A stretch of DNA of 64,000 nt from positions 177,844-241,843 of the forward strand of contig DDFY01000008.1 of NCBI GenBank assembly GCA_002337385.1. The letters are read 5' to 3'. The notes below the pieces were generated by a model that saw nothing but the letters and a program-made list of their open reading frames with translations, was not told the DNA's origin and ran no database searches. This document shows, in pieces, positions 1 to 8,403 of this stretch (the stretch's first letter is position 1; each line of letters opens with the position of its first letter). Origin of the DNA: Erythrobacter sp. UBA1916. Its GTDB lineage: Bacteria > Pseudomonadota > Alphaproteobacteria > Sphingomonadales > Sphingomonadaceae. A program made the position numbers and the translations under genes.

Positions 1-1175
1 AAGGCTGGAAATGGGCCGAGGCGCATATCGACTATCCCCACGCGCATGGGATGCAGCGTGTCTATCCCGAACCCGTTGCCCTGTCCGATGAGGACGAGAA
101 GCGGTTGGAAGCGGCATGGGTCGAATATGACCAGCTTGTCGAGGGTTTCGACTCCTATGACGAGATGCCCGAGGACGTGGCGGCAAAGGTCGAGGCGCTA
201 GATGCGGAGATCGACGCGATTTCCGACAAGCGTCATGCCTATGATGCCAATGTGATCGCGCGTGGCGGCGTGTTCGTTGTGCTCAACCATGACGGCACGG
301 TCAGGATCGAGCGCGGTTTCATTCGTGCTGAGGATGAAGCGCTGGCCGATCCGCAGCCAGAAGGTGAAGTCATTGACCTTAAGGCGGTCGAGGATGAGCA
401 GGCCGAAGGTGATGAAGAAGTGCAGGACATCGAGGACGAGGAAGTCGGCAAGCCGATTTCCGAGGCCTTGACCCGCGACCTGTCCGCGCACCGGACGCTT
501 GCCCTTCGCGTGGCGCTTGGCGAGCGGCCCGACATGGCGCTGATCGCGCTCACCCACACGCTGACCTCGCAACTGTTCTACAGCTATGCCGAGGCCGGTT
601 GCCTTGAGGTTAGTCCGACCGTGACCCCGCTGGGCAGTCATGCGGACGGGATCGAGGATACACCGCTGGCGGCCAAGGCAAACGCGGCGCATGAGGCATG
701 GGTCGAACGGATGCCGCGTGATGTGGCGGACCTGTGGACCTTCATCGTCGCACTAGACAATGAGGACCGGATGGGGCTGCTGGCGCATTGCGTATCCGGC
801 ACCTTCAACGCGTTGCGTCTGCCGTGGGATCGCAAGCCCCGGTCGTTGCAAGCCGCCGACAGGCTGGCAAGTGCGCTGACGCTGGACATGGCGAAGGACT
901 GGACGCCCACCGTTGACAGCTATCTTGGCCGTGTCACCAAGGCGCATATCCTAGAAGCCGTGACCGAAGGCGTGTCGGAAGAAGCCGCCCGCCGGATCGC
1001 CGACATGAAGAAGCAGGACATGGCGCAGGCCGCCGAGCAGCTTCTGGCCGGAACTGGATGGTTGCCTACTGTCCTGCGGACGCCGGAGGCGGAAGCGGCT
1101 CAGCCATCCGACGCGGAGGCTCTCGAAGCGCCAACCGAGGATGGTGAAGACTTCTACGCCGTTGCCGCCGAATAG
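1..1175 (+). CDS. ParB/RepB-like partition protein, 5' truncated by window edge
   Basis: The reading frame is open from base 3 and runs upstream of the first internal Met at 51 (the preceding residues read GWKWAEAHIDYPHAHG), so the N-terminal part, including any ParB nuclease-like and HTH core, lies outside the window. What is visible is the C-terminal part: an acidic, Glu/Asp-rich linker at roughly residues 85-150 of the 374-residue visible portion, then a helical domain. This layout resembles the long ParB-like proteins that sphingomonad ICEs and plasmids carry before DUF736/DUF932 genes, where they serve partition or stable maintenance. The family assignment rests on this resemblance and on context, not on a visible catalytic motif. 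The gene is followed by the copper cargo, so its usual neighbours begin again only at 11.6 kb. Confidence 0.6.
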   Translation, partial: GWKWAEAHIDYPHAHGMQRVYPEPVALSDEDEKRLEAAWVEYDQLVEGFDSYDEMPEDVAAKVEALDAEIDAISDKRHAYDANVIARGGVFVVLNHDGTVRIERGFIRAEDEALADPQPEGEVIDLKAVEDEQAEGDEEVQDIEDEEVGKPISEALTRDLSAHRTLALRVALGERPDMALIALTHTLTSQLFYSYAEAGCLEVSPTVTPLGSHADGIEDTPLAAKANAAHEAWVERMPRDVADLWTFIVALDNEDRMGLLAHCVSGTFNALRLPWDRKPRSLQAADRLASALTLDMAKDWTPTVDSYLGRVTKAHILEAVTEGVSEEAARRIADMKKQDMAQAAEQLLAGTGWLPTVLRTPEAEAAQPSDAEALEAPTEDGEDFYAVAAE

Positions 1176-1184
1176 CGGCATGAA

Positions 1185-1210
1185 GCCGGGGCTGCGCGAG
1201 CGGTCCCGGC
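1185..1210 (+). terminator. weak hairpin after the parB-like gene
   Basis: GCCGGG and CCCGGC form a 6-bp stem with a 14-nt loop just after the stop codon; the downstream sequence is CT-rich rather than a clear T-run. It may be the end of the parB-like transcript. The remaining bases to 1423 show no gene. Confidence 0.3.
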
Positions 1211-1423
1211 TCTCTCTACCACTTTGGCGATAGCCGAAAAATTGCGGCCGCGCCCGATGGGGCGCGGCCAGTTCCAGCAAACGGCTCATATTGGGCCGAC
1301 AGGAGACTGTCTGCTTTTGACTGCCAAGCGCAGTATGCTGCCGATTCGGATGCGAACTACCGCGAATTGTCGGCTCGTCGTTTCTCGTAGCTGCTTGGCG
1401 CATTCCTATTTGCTGCACCTGGC

Positions 1424-2755
1424 TTACACCTGTTTTCGCAGGAAAAGGTGTTCTCCGAAAAAGACAACTGCGATTCCCAGCGCCGCAAAGAGGACGATCA
1501 TCGCGTCGCTCTGCAACTTGGTCCAGGTGAAGGCTCCCAGAACGACCAGATCAGCCGCCAGCGCCGCCAGCAAAATCTCGGCACGCGCCCCGATCTCCTT
1601 GCGCAGGTTCCGCAGGACGCCCCAATGCACAAGCATGTCCATGACGAGGTAGAAGAACACGCCAAGGGCAGCGATGCGGGAAAGGTCGAACAGGACAGCA
1701 AGGACTCCGGCGACCACCACCGTGTAGACCAACAGGTGGCTGCGCAGACTACCTTTCATCCCGAAGTGGCTGTGCGGGATCATCTTCATCTCGGTGAGCA
1801 TTGTCAGCATGCGGGATACGGCGAACACGCTCGCCACGACGCCGGAAGCGGTGGCGGTAACGGCGATCACAATCGTGAACCAGAACCCGATGCGGCCAAG
1901 CGCGGGCTCGGCGGCTGCCGCCAGCGAGTAATCGCGCGCCGCCACGATTTCGTCGATGCCAAGGCTTGCCCCCACCGCGGCTGCAACAAGGAGATACGTC
2001 ACGACGCAGATGCCGATGGCGATCATGATCGTGCGCCCGACATTGCGGTGCGGATCAACGATCTCGCCGCCGCTATTCGTGATTGTCGTGAAACCCTTGA
2101 AGGCAAGGATCGAGAAGGCGACGGACGCAACCATGCCCTCCCACCCGAATCCGCTTGTGGGCTTTGCAAAGGCTCCACCCGAAAACCCGCTCACCCAGAG
2201 CGCGGCGATTGCGAAGATCGCGATACCGCCAATCTTGATTGCTGACATGACAATCGAGACCATGCTCACCGAGCGATTGCCCGAAGCATTCACGAGATAG
2301 GCGAACACGATCAACGCCAGGGCGAGTGCCGACTGCAGCAGACCATTGTCCTGCATCTCGAAGGGACGCAGCGCGTAGGTGGCAAATGTGCGCGCGACGA
2401 GGCTTTCGTTGATCACCATTGAAAGCGCCATAAGCAGCGAAGCCGCAGCGGCTACGGTGCTTGGACCGTATGCCTTCTGCAGGATCATCGCGATGCCGCC
2501 TGACGAAGGCCAGGCGTTGGACATCTTTATGTAGCTGTATGCCGCCAGGGCAGTGACGATGGCACCGGCGATGAATGACAGCGGGAACAAGGGGCCGGCG
2601 AGTTCGGCGATCTGTCCGGTGAGGGCGAAGATACCCGCGCCGATCATCACTCCGGTGCCCATGGCGACAGCGCCGCCAAGCGTTATGCTTTCCTTCTCTT
2701 CCGATCCGCCGTGTGAATGCTGACCATCGGTGTGGTTTTGGTGCGCTTCCGTCAC
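1424..2755 (-). CDS. APC-superfamily permease with His-rich N terminus
   Basis: A 443-residue inner-membrane protein with about 12 hydrophobic segments. The first segment carries the Gly-rich signature of APC amino acid permeases (TGVMIGAGIFALTG, residues about 33-46). The first 20 residues are polar and His-rich (HQNHTDGQHSHGG), which is unusual for plain amino acid carriers and fits a metal-related setting. Its start overlaps the stop of the copper ATPase gene by 4 bp (ATGA), so the two are translationally coupled, and it is the last gene of the leftward copper operon. The substrate cannot be read from the sequence; an amine or a metal-chelating amino acid is possible. The family call is firm, the role in copper resistance is inferred from position. 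Confidence 0.8.
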   Translation of the reverse strand: MTEAHQNHTDGQHSHGGSEEKESITLGGAVAMGTGVMIGAGIFALTGQIAELAGPLFPLSFIAGAIVTALAAYSYIKMSNAWPSSGGIAMILQKAYGPSTVAAAASLLMALSMVINESLVARTFATYALRPFEMQDNGLLQSALALALIVFAYLVNASGNRSVSMVSIVMSAIKIGGIAIFAIAALWVSGFSGGAFAKPTSGFGWEGMVASVAFSILAFKGFTTITNSGGEIVDPHRNVGRTIMIAIGICVVTYLLVAAAVGASLGIDEIVAARDYSLAAAAEPALGRIGFWFTIVIAVTATASGVVASVFAVSRMLTMLTEMKMIPHSHFGMKGSLRSHLLVYTVVVAGVLAVLFDLSRIAALGVFFYLVMDMLVHWGVLRNLRKEIGARAEILLAALAADLVVLGAFTWTKLQSDAMIVLFAALGIAVVFFGEHLFLRKQV

Positions 2756-4971
2756 AGCCTTGCCGTCCGCAACCGCAGGGAGTTGAGGACCACAGAGATC
2801 GAAGACGCACTCATCGCAAAGGCAGCGAACATCGGACTGATGAGCATGCCCATGACCGGATAAAGCACCCCTGCGGCGACCGGCACGCCTGCAGCATTGT
2901 AGATCAGAGCAAAGAACAGGTTTTGCCGGATGTTGCCCATGGTCGCCTGGGCAAGTCGGCGGGCGCGAACAATCCCGTCGAGATTGCCCTTCACCAGAGT
3001 GATGCCCGCGCTTTCGATGGCGACATCCGCGCCGGTCCCCATGGCGATGCCGACATCGGCCTGTGCCAGAGCGGGGGCATCGTTAACGCCGTCGCCTGCC
3101 ATGGCCACCCTTGCTCCACCATCCTGCAATTCGCGAATGATGCGGGCTTTGTCTTCGGGCAGCACGTCGGCACGGATTTCGTCAATGCCGAGCCGCGCGG
3201 CGACAGCCTTGGCCGTGCGTTCGTTGTCGCCCGTCGCCATAATGATGCGCAGGCCAAGCGTGTGCAGTGCCTTGAGCGCATCGGGCGTGGTTTCCTTGAT
3301 CGGGTCAGCCACGCTGACGAGTCCGGCAATCGCTCCATCGATCGCTACGAACATCACAGTCTCGCCTTCGTCACGGCGCTGGTTGGCCTTTTCGACCAGA
3401 TCACCGGCAGCCAAGCCAAGGTCTTCGATCATCGCCTTGTTTCCGAGCGATACCGCGTGCCCATCGACCTCGCCCTTCACACCCTTCCCGGTGACCGCCT
3501 CGAACTCCCTCGCCTCGACAAGGGAGATGGCTCGCTCCTCGGCACCATTCACGATGGCTTCTGCCAGGGGATGTTCGGAGCCGCGTTCGAGCGATGCGGC
3601 TACTCGCAATACTTCCTCCTCATCCTTTCCCGGCTGAGGGAGGACGGCGACAAGCTTAGGCTTGCCCTTGGTGAGCGTGCCGGTCTTGTCTACGATCAGA
3701 GTGTCGATCTTCTCGAACCGTTCCAGCGCTTCGGCGTTCTTGATCAGCACGCCTGCCTGCGCGCCCCTGCCGGTCGCCGTCATGATCGACATGGGAGTGG
3801 CCAGGCCAAGCGCACAGGGGCAGGCAATGATGAGAACGGCTACGGCGGCGACCAGGGCATAGGCCAGGGTGGGTTCTGGTCCCCAGATGGCCCATGCGAT
3901 GAATGCGAGCACGGCAATACCGATGACCGCCGGGACGAACCAGCCTGCGACCTTGTCTGCATATTTCTGGATCGGCGCGCGCGAACGCTGTGCGGCTGCC
4001 ACCATCTCCACGATCTGCGAGAGCATGGTGTCCGATCCAACCCGCTTGGCTTCGATCACGAGGCTGCCAGTGCCGTTGATCGTTGCTCCGGTGACGGGAT
4101 CGCCTACGACCTTCTCGACCGGGACCGGTTCGCCCGTAATCATGCTTTCATCGACGGACGACCGACCATCGACCACTTCGCCGTCAACCGGCACCTTGTC
4201 GCCCGGTCGCACGCGCAGGCGGTCGCCCACATGGACGTGTTCGAGCGGGATCTCCTCCTCGCTGCCATCATCACGGATGACCCGCGCGGTCTTCGCCGCA
4301 AGGTCGAGGAGCGCGCGGATTGCCTTGCCTGTCCCTTCGCGGGCGCGCAGTTCCATGACCTGCCCCAACAGGACCAGCGTCACGATAACCGCCGCCGCTT
4401 CAAAATAGACCCCGACATGGTCTTCCGCATCGCGGAAGCCGTCAGGGAAAATATCGGGTGCGATTACCGCGACCACGCTGAACGCATAGGCTGACACCAC
4501 ACCCATGCCGATCAGCGAGAACATATTGAGGTTGCGCGTGCGGAACGAGTTCCAGCCCCGGACCAGGAAGGGCCATCCGCACCACAGCACCACAGGCGTG
4601 CCGAGGACCAGCTCGATCCAGACGGTGGTGCGCTCCCCAAAGACCTCGCGGATGCCCGATAGCCCGACCAGCGGCCCCATGGTCAGGACCAGCAAGGGGA
4701 CGGTCAAAATCGCGCCAACCCAGAAGCGGTGCGTGAAATCAACAAGTTCGGGATTGGGGCCTTCCTCGACCATTGTGGCCGAATCCAGTTCCAGCCCCAT
4801 GCCGCATATCGGGCAGGAACCCTGGTGCGTCTGCCGCACCTGCGGATGCATCGGGCAAGTGTATACCGTTCCCTCGTATCCTTGGGGGACGGTGTCGTAA
4901 CGCCCGTCACTTGGAGCATCTTTGTCAGCGTGATGACTGCAATGCCCGGCGTGTTCGTGATCGTGAGCCAT
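2752..4971 (-). CDS. copA: copper-exporting P1B-type ATPase
   Basis: Exports Cu(I) from the cytoplasm using ATP. The start is placed at the ATG at 4971 because GAGGAG lies 9 nt upstream; an earlier ATG at 5004 lacks this. The protein has 739 residues: a His-rich leader, a heavy-metal-binding domain of the CPMHP...CPICGM type (about residues 39-60) instead of a CxxC HMA domain, membrane helices, the actuator TGE loop, the metal-site triplet C384-P385-C386 (ACPCALGLATP), the phosphorylation motif DKTGTLT near residue 426, and GDGVNDAPAL in the ATP-binding domain. The CPC triplet and the HMBD put it in the CopA/SilP-like group of copper or silver exporters. It follows the DUF5676 gene by 29 bp and overlaps the permease gene. 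Confidence 0.93.
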   Translation of the reverse strand: MAHDHEHAGHCSHHADKDAPSDGRYDTVPQGYEGTVYTCPMHPQVRQTHQGSCPICGMGLELDSATMVEEGPNPELVDFTHRFWVGAILTVPLLVLTMGPLVGLSGIREVFGERTTVWIELVLGTPVVLWCGWPFLVRGWNSFRTRNLNMFSLIGMGVVSAYAFSVVAVIAPDIFPDGFRDAEDHVGVYFEAAAVIVTLVLLGQVMELRAREGTGKAIRALLDLAAKTARVIRDDGSEEEIPLEHVHVGDRLRVRPGDKVPVDGEVVDGRSSVDESMITGEPVPVEKVVGDPVTGATINGTGSLVIEAKRVGSDTMLSQIVEMVAAAQRSRAPIQKYADKVAGWFVPAVIGIAVLAFIAWAIWGPEPTLAYALVAAVAVLIIACPCALGLATPMSIMTATGRGAQAGVLIKNAEALERFEKIDTLIVDKTGTLTKGKPKLVAVLPQPGKDEEEVLRVAASLERGSEHPLAEAIVNGAEERAISLVEAREFEAVTGKGVKGEVDGHAVSLGNKAMIEDLGLAAGDLVEKANQRRDEGETVMFVAIDGAIAGLVSVADPIKETTPDALKALHTLGLRIIMATGDNERTAKAVAARLGIDEIRADVLPEDKARIIRELQDGGARVAMAGDGVNDAPALAQADVGIAMGTGADVAIESAGITLVKGNLDGIVRARRLAQATMGNIRQNLFFALIYNAAGVPVAAGVLYPVMGMLISPMFAAFAMSASSISVVLNSLRLRTARL

Positions 4972-5000
4972 ATCGGAGAGCTCCTCGACTCCGCGCGGTC

Positions 5001-5264
5001 TCAACCGGCGCGGCGACTGAAATGGTTATACAACGGCACCAGCAGGATTGCAGCATAGAGGAAACTTCCCACGGCTCCGGCGATGAAGCCGGAAAGGGTC
5101 AACCACTCGAATCCCGGCAAGAGTGTTGCCCAAGCGCGGTGCATGTGCATCTGCTCAGGCGCCCCCAGGCCGAAGGCGATGCAGGCGAAGTAGGTGATCA
5201 GGAGGAACAGGCTGAGCGTCCTGCCCCAGGCCCTGATGCTTTGGCCAATCGCGGATTTCGCCAT
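5001..5264 (-). CDS. DUF5676-like small membrane protein
   Basis: An 87-residue protein with two hydrophobic stretches (about residues 17-35 and 54-76). It carries the MHRAWATLLPGFEWLT signature followed by a Gly-rich helix and PLYNHF near the C terminus, which matches my recollection of DUF5676 membrane proteins. Such proteins commonly sit directly upstream of HMBD-type copper ATPase genes, as here, and are thought to accompany the pump; no biochemical role is established. It starts the ATPase-permease transcription unit after a structured leader at 5297-5387. Confidence 0.75.
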   Translation of the reverse strand: MAKSAIGQSIRAWGRTLSLFLLITYFACIAFGLGAPEQMHMHRAWATLLPGFEWLTLSGFIAGAVGSFLYAAILLVPLYNHFSRRAG

Positions 5265-5296
5265 TGTTCTTTTCCTTCTCGATCTGCTTTGGCGGC

Positions 5297-5387
5297 GTCA
5301 GGGACTTGCCTGAACAGCCACTCTACGGAGAGAGCGAGCGCCGTGATCTCATTTTCAGGCGCTCGCCCCATGTCCGTCCCCTGACGA
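5297..5387 (-). other. long nested stem-loop between the Met/His-rich gene and DUF5676
   Basis: An inner perfect 9-bp stem (GCGAGCGCC at 5334-5342 with GGCGCTCGC at 5358-5366, 15-nt loop) is enclosed by an outer arm pair, GTCAGGGAC and GTCCCCTGAC, with one bulge. On the transcribed minus strand it lies after the Met/His-rich gene and before DUF5676-copA. It could terminate part of the upstream transcript or stabilise the downstream one; no T-run is present. Confidence 0.45.
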
Positions 5388-5388
5388 C

Positions 5389-5748
5389 TTAGCCGGGGGT
5401 GTGGCCTTCGTGGGCCGAATGATCCTGCGGGGCAGGATCGCTCTGGGGAGCGTCGGTCTGACCTTCGGTCGCGCTGGGTTGGGCGGCCTGGCCGTGGTCC
5501 ATTGTGCCATGCTGCATCTGGCTGTGATTCATGTTCGCATGGTCCATGTGGCCGTGCTCCATCATCTGGCAGGTCATCGTGCCGTCTTCGCCGCGCATCA
5601 TCATGCCGTGCATCCGCTCGCCGTTGTGCGTCATTTCACACATCTGCGGCTGTTCGGCTTGGGCTGGTATATCCTGGTCTTGCGCTGCAAGCGGTCCAGC
5701 AAACATGCTTCCCGCAGCCAGTGCCATAATCAATCGCTTCATTGTCAT
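5389..5748 (-). CDS. periplasmic Met/His-rich copper-binding protein
   Basis: A 119-residue protein beginning with a signal peptide (MKRLIMALAAGSMFAGPLAAQ). The mature part is dominated by Met and His: HNGERMHGMMMRG and then repeated HxxM/MxxH units (MEHGHMDHANMNHSQMQHG) at about residues 64-85, followed by a Pro/Gln-rich tail ending in HSAHEGH. Such clusters bind Cu(I) and Cu(II) in the periplasm (compare PcoE/SilE-like and CopB N-terminal repeats), so it is probably a copper sponge or chaperone. It has no folded domain I can name. An AAAGAG sequence lies just before the ATG at 5748; a second ATG two codons later is also possible. It sits in the leftward copper operon, 12 bp after the DUF411 gene. 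Confidence 0.75.
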   Translation of the reverse strand: MTMKRLIMALAAGSMFAGPLAAQDQDIPAQAEQPQMCEMTHNGERMHGMMMRGEDGTMTCQMMEHGHMDHANMNHSQMQHGTMDHGQAAQPSATEGQTDAPQSDPAPQDHSAHEGHTPG

Positions 5749-5760
5749 TCTCTTTCGGTT

Positions 5761-6225
5761 CTATTCGTAACTGGCAAACACGCTGCGACCGGCGCTGCCG
5801 AAAGCGATCACCTGGTAGGGTTGCGTGCGATCACCCATCTCCATCCCCGGCGAGCCGATCGGCATTCCGGGAACCGCGAGACCTTCAACGCCCTCTGGTC
5901 GCTCGCGCAGGAGGCGGGCAATATCCGCCGCCGGGACGTGACCTTCGATGACATATCCATCGACCACCATGGTGTGACATGATCGCAAATCGACCGGCAC
6001 ACCTTCGCGGTCCTTGATCGCGCCAATGTCCGAACGCTCTTTCACAGCGATCTCTGCCTGCATGCCCGCATGGACATGATTGGCCCACTCTTCGCAGCAC
6101 CCGCAATTCGGATCGCGGAACATCGTGTAGCTCGCCGCCTGGGCAGCATTGGAGCAGGCCGCGAGCGCCATCAGCAGTGCAGGAGCCATTGATCGACGCA
6201 GTGAGATGATGGGTGAAAGTGTCAT
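5761..6225 (-). CDS. DUF411 metal-binding protein
   Basis: A 154-residue exported protein. The signal region (about residues 1-30, with LMALAACSNAAQA, possibly a lipobox) is followed by a short thioredoxin-like fold of the DUF411 family, recognised by YTMFRDPNCGCCEEWANH near residues 33-50 and by SCHTMVVDGYVIEGHVPA. The CGCC pair and the later Cys/His/Met residues are the likely copper ligands. DUF411 proteins are regular members of copper and silver resistance clusters and are thought to bind or hand over periplasmic copper. It lies between the DUF2231 gene and the Met/His-rich gene on the same strand, consistent with one operon. Confidence 0.85.
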   Translation of the reverse strand: MTLSPIISLRRSMAPALLMALAACSNAAQAASYTMFRDPNCGCCEEWANHVHAGMQAEIAVKERSDIGAIKDREGVPVDLRSCHTMVVDGYVIEGHVPAADIARLLRERPEGVEGLAVPGMPIGSPGMEMGDRTQPYQVIAFGSAGRSVFASYE

Positions 6226-6246
6226 AGGAACTTACTCCAATTCTAA

Positions 6247-6957
6247 TCAGCGCAGGCCGAGATGGTTGGGGCCGAACACCATTTCTCCGCCGAGGTAACC
6301 CTGGGCGACGATAGCGACCGCAAGAACGAGCAGGACCACCCGAAGCGCCTTTCTGCGTTCGCTTCTGAACGCGAGCCAGGTAGCGAGTAACGCCAGTGCG
6401 GCGATTGCGGTCCCGTTCCAGCGGTGAAGGCCGAGTGTCTCTGATCGGTCGGAAAGCCGCCAGCCTCCCGCGGTCCATCCCAAGAGCGCAGCGACGACCG
6501 CCCCAGCCGCGCCACCGGCAACGAGGAAGCGGGAGGTCACCTCCAGGCCAATGGAGGGGCGCACCAGCAACATGAGTTCGGCGATTGCTGCGGCCAGCAA
6601 CAATGCGATCGGGAAATGCGCAGCGACCGGGTGCAGCCGCCCAAGCACATCGATTACAGATGTGGCGCGGTTCTCTGCAATTGCCGCTGCCATCGCCTGC
6701 TCGGGCGTCAGACTCGCTTCGGCTGGCGCAACTGCGGGAGCGACTTCGCCATCGTGATGGTCAAGCATGCCGGTATCGTGGTGATCGTCTCCGGCATGGT
6801 GTTCGGCGTCAGCGTCGTGCCCCATCTCCACCTGCACCATTTCGGCATCAGTCATGTCCTGCTGGTGTTCTTCGTGGGCAGTGACAGGAGGTGCCAATGC
6901 AATCGAGAGGCCAATTGCCAATACAGGCAGGACCAGTCGTCGAAATCTTGCAATCAT
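6247..6957 (-). CDS. DUF2231-type membrane protein with metal-binding His/Met leader
   Basis: The start is put at the ATG at 6957, which has AAGGGA about 9 nt upstream and gives a clean signal peptide (MIARFRRLVLPVLAIGLSIA); an ATG at 6966 is the alternative. The exported leader is rich in His, Asp and Met (about residues 30-70, with HHAGDDHHDTGMLDHHDG). Four predicted membrane helices follow, starting at the LHPVAAHFPIALLLAA motif typical of DUF2231. The His-rich segment is expected to bind metal; the function of the membrane part is unknown. It is the first gene of the leftward copper operon and diverges from the sensor/sigma genes, so copper-responsive promoters for both directions should lie in 6958-7082. 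Confidence 0.75.
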   Translation of the reverse strand: MIARFRRLVLPVLAIGLSIALAPPVTAHEEHQQDMTDAEMVQVEMGHDADAEHHAGDDHHDTGMLDHHDGEVAPAVAPAEASLTPEQAMAAAIAENRATSVIDVLGRLHPVAAHFPIALLLAAAIAELMLLVRPSIGLEVTSRFLVAGGAAGAVVAALLGWTAGGWRLSDRSETLGLHRWNGTAIAALALLATWLAFRSERRKALRVVLLVLAVAIVAQGYLGGEMVFGPNHLGLR

Positions 6958-7082
6958 GTTTGCCATCCCTTGGTCAGGCGAGATAACCAGTCCTACGAAT
7001 GACGGGCCGCCAGCCCTCAAGAAAAATTGAGGGGCGCTGCGCCAGCATGCGTATGTCAGGGCAAGAACGGGAAGAATTGCAT

Positions 7083-7367
7083 ATGCACCATGACGATCAT
7101 CTGGACAGGGCGCTCAAGTCCCTCGGCAATGTCGCGGCGCCCTCAATGTCTGGCGACTTCATGGATGGCGTGTGGCTGCGAGCCGGGCAGATGGAGCAAG
7201 CTGCGGGCCAGCGCCGCCGCCTGGCCTTGATGGCTGGCATGGCATTTATCGGGCTTGGAACGGGAATTGGCGTGGTCCAGGCTCCTGCCTCGGCCGAGCC
7301 TGCCCAGTATCAATTGATTGACGGGGCCGATCTCTCCCCGTCTGCACTTCTTCATGTCGAACCATGA
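7083..7367 (+). CDS. small single-pass protein, possible anti-sigma partner
   Basis: A 94-residue protein starting at the ATG at 7083 (GGAAG about 10 nt upstream): a short cytoplasmic part with HHDDHLDRALKSLG, one hydrophobic helix (about residues 46-66, LALMAGMAFIGLGTGIGVV) and a short outer tail. Its stop overlaps the next start (ATGA), so it is coupled to the CnrX-like sensor and the ECF sigma gene. That order (small membrane protein, sensor, sigma factor) parallels the cnrYXH arrangement, where CnrY is the membrane anti-sigma factor. No sequence motif proves the CnrY role; it is inferred from size, topology and position. Confidence 0.55.
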   Translation: MHHDDHLDRALKSLGNVAAPSMSGDFMDGVWLRAGQMEQAAGQRRRLALMAGMAFIGLGTGIGVVQAPASAEPAQYQLIDGADLSPSALLHVEP

Positions 7368-7804
7368 AGTTCGGCATTCTCCAGATCATGGCCGGTGTTC
7401 TGCTGGCGATAGCTGCCGGTTGCATCGGCGCGTTCGCAGCGGGTGAGTGGCGTGACGGCGAACAAGGCCAGGGATTGCATGCCTTTGTCCACGACAAGCT
7501 CGATCTCGATGCGGAGCAATCCGCGGCGCTTGAACAGCTGGAAGCCGACTTCGCCATCGAACGCCGACAGCTGGAGCTTTCCCTGCGTGCGGAGAATGCG
7601 CAGCTCGCAGCCGCGATGGATGAGGAGCACGAATACGGACCGCAAGTCTCCGTGGCGATCGACAACGTCCACGCCGCAATGGGTGACTTGCAGAAAGCGA
7701 CAGTGCGCCATGTCTTTGCCATGCGCGACTTGCTGACTGAAGAGCAGCGGGCTCAATTCGACAGGCAGGTCTCGGCATCCCTCACCGGCGAAACCGGCGA
7801 ATGA
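7364..7804 (+). CDS. CnrX-like periplasmic heavy-metal sensor
   Basis: A 146-residue protein with an N-terminal membrane anchor (about residues 5-27) and a periplasmic helical hairpin: HDKLDLDAEQSAALEQLE, then the IERRQLELSLRAENAQLA helix, then DEEHEYGP and LLTEEQRAQFDRQ. This is the layout of the CnrX/NccX sensors (metal-resist family, related to CpxP/Spy folds), which detect metal in the periplasm and release the sigma factor from its anti-sigma partner. Candidate ligands are His39, His43, Glu103, His104 and the His and Met near residue 125. It lies between the putative anti-sigma gene (4-bp overlap) and the sigma gene. Confidence 0.8.
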   Translation: MKFGILQIMAGVLLAIAAGCIGAFAAGEWRDGEQGQGLHAFVHDKLDLDAEQSAALEQLEADFAIERRQLELSLRAENAQLAAAMDEEHEYGPQVSVAIDNVHAAMGDLQKATVRHVFAMRDLLTEEQRAQFDRQVSASLTGETGE

Positions 7805-7810
7805 ACGGCG

Positions 7811-8371
7811 GTGGTCAAAGAGACGCAGCCCGCTGAACACGATCTGGTAGAGCAGGTCCAGACTGGCAGCCGGTCGGCCTTTGATCGGCTGGTCACGCCA
7901 CTCGTCCCGCAATTGCTTACGCTTGCGCGCCGCATGCTGGGTTCGGCGAGCGAAGCCGAAGATGCCGTGCAGTCCGCTTTGGCATCTGTCTGGGTGGCAC
8001 GCACGAAACTCGATCCTGAACGTCCCCCGGTAGCCTTCCTGACCACGGTAACCCTGAACAAATGTCGCGATGCCCTGCGGCGGCGCAAGGCAGCTCGCTT
8101 CTTTGGGTTCGCCGGCAACGATTTCGATCTCGACCTTGCCGCCGATGAGCCCGATGCCGGAGTTGTCGCAGCAGATCGCCAGGCTTTGGAAACGGTTCAG
8201 CAAGCGATGGAACGCCTCCCAGTCAGGTTGCGCGAGGCACTGGTGCTCGTGAGCATGGAGGGCATGTCCCAGCGCGAAGCGGCGGAGGTCCTTGGCGTTA
8301 CAGAAAAGGCCGTCGAGACCCGCGTCTACCGGGCGCGAGCGCGCTTGCGGGAGAATTTCGACGGATTTTGA
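7811..8371 (+). CDS. ECF RNA polymerase sigma factor
   Basis: A 186-residue sigma-70 family protein of the extracytoplasmic-function type, starting at GTG 7811. Region 2 is at about residues 25-90 (RRMLGSASEAEDAVQSALA) and region 4 at about residues 125-180, with the HTH MSQREAAEVLGVTEKAVETRVYRARARLRE. It should direct transcription of the downstream multicopper oxidase and copB, and probably the divergent copper operon, when the CnrX-like sensor detects metal. The gene ends 32 bp before the oxidase start. Confidence 0.9.
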   Translation: MVKETQPAEHDLVEQVQTGSRSAFDRLVTPLVPQLLTLARRMLGSASEAEDAVQSALASVWVARTKLDPERPPVAFLTTVTLNKCRDALRRRKAARFFGFAGNDFDLDLAADEPDAGVVAADRQALETVQQAMERLPVRLREALVLVSMEGMSQREAAEVLGVTEKAVETRVYRARARLRENFDGF

Positions 8372-8403
8372 GGGGTGTGTGCGAAGGCTGCGTAACACTT
8401 GGC

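Noticed and set aside
2713..4494. Open frame of 593 codons on the plus strand
   Set aside because: It lies opposite the copper ATPase gene, has no family pattern and no ribosome site; it is an antisense shadow of GC-rich coding DNA.
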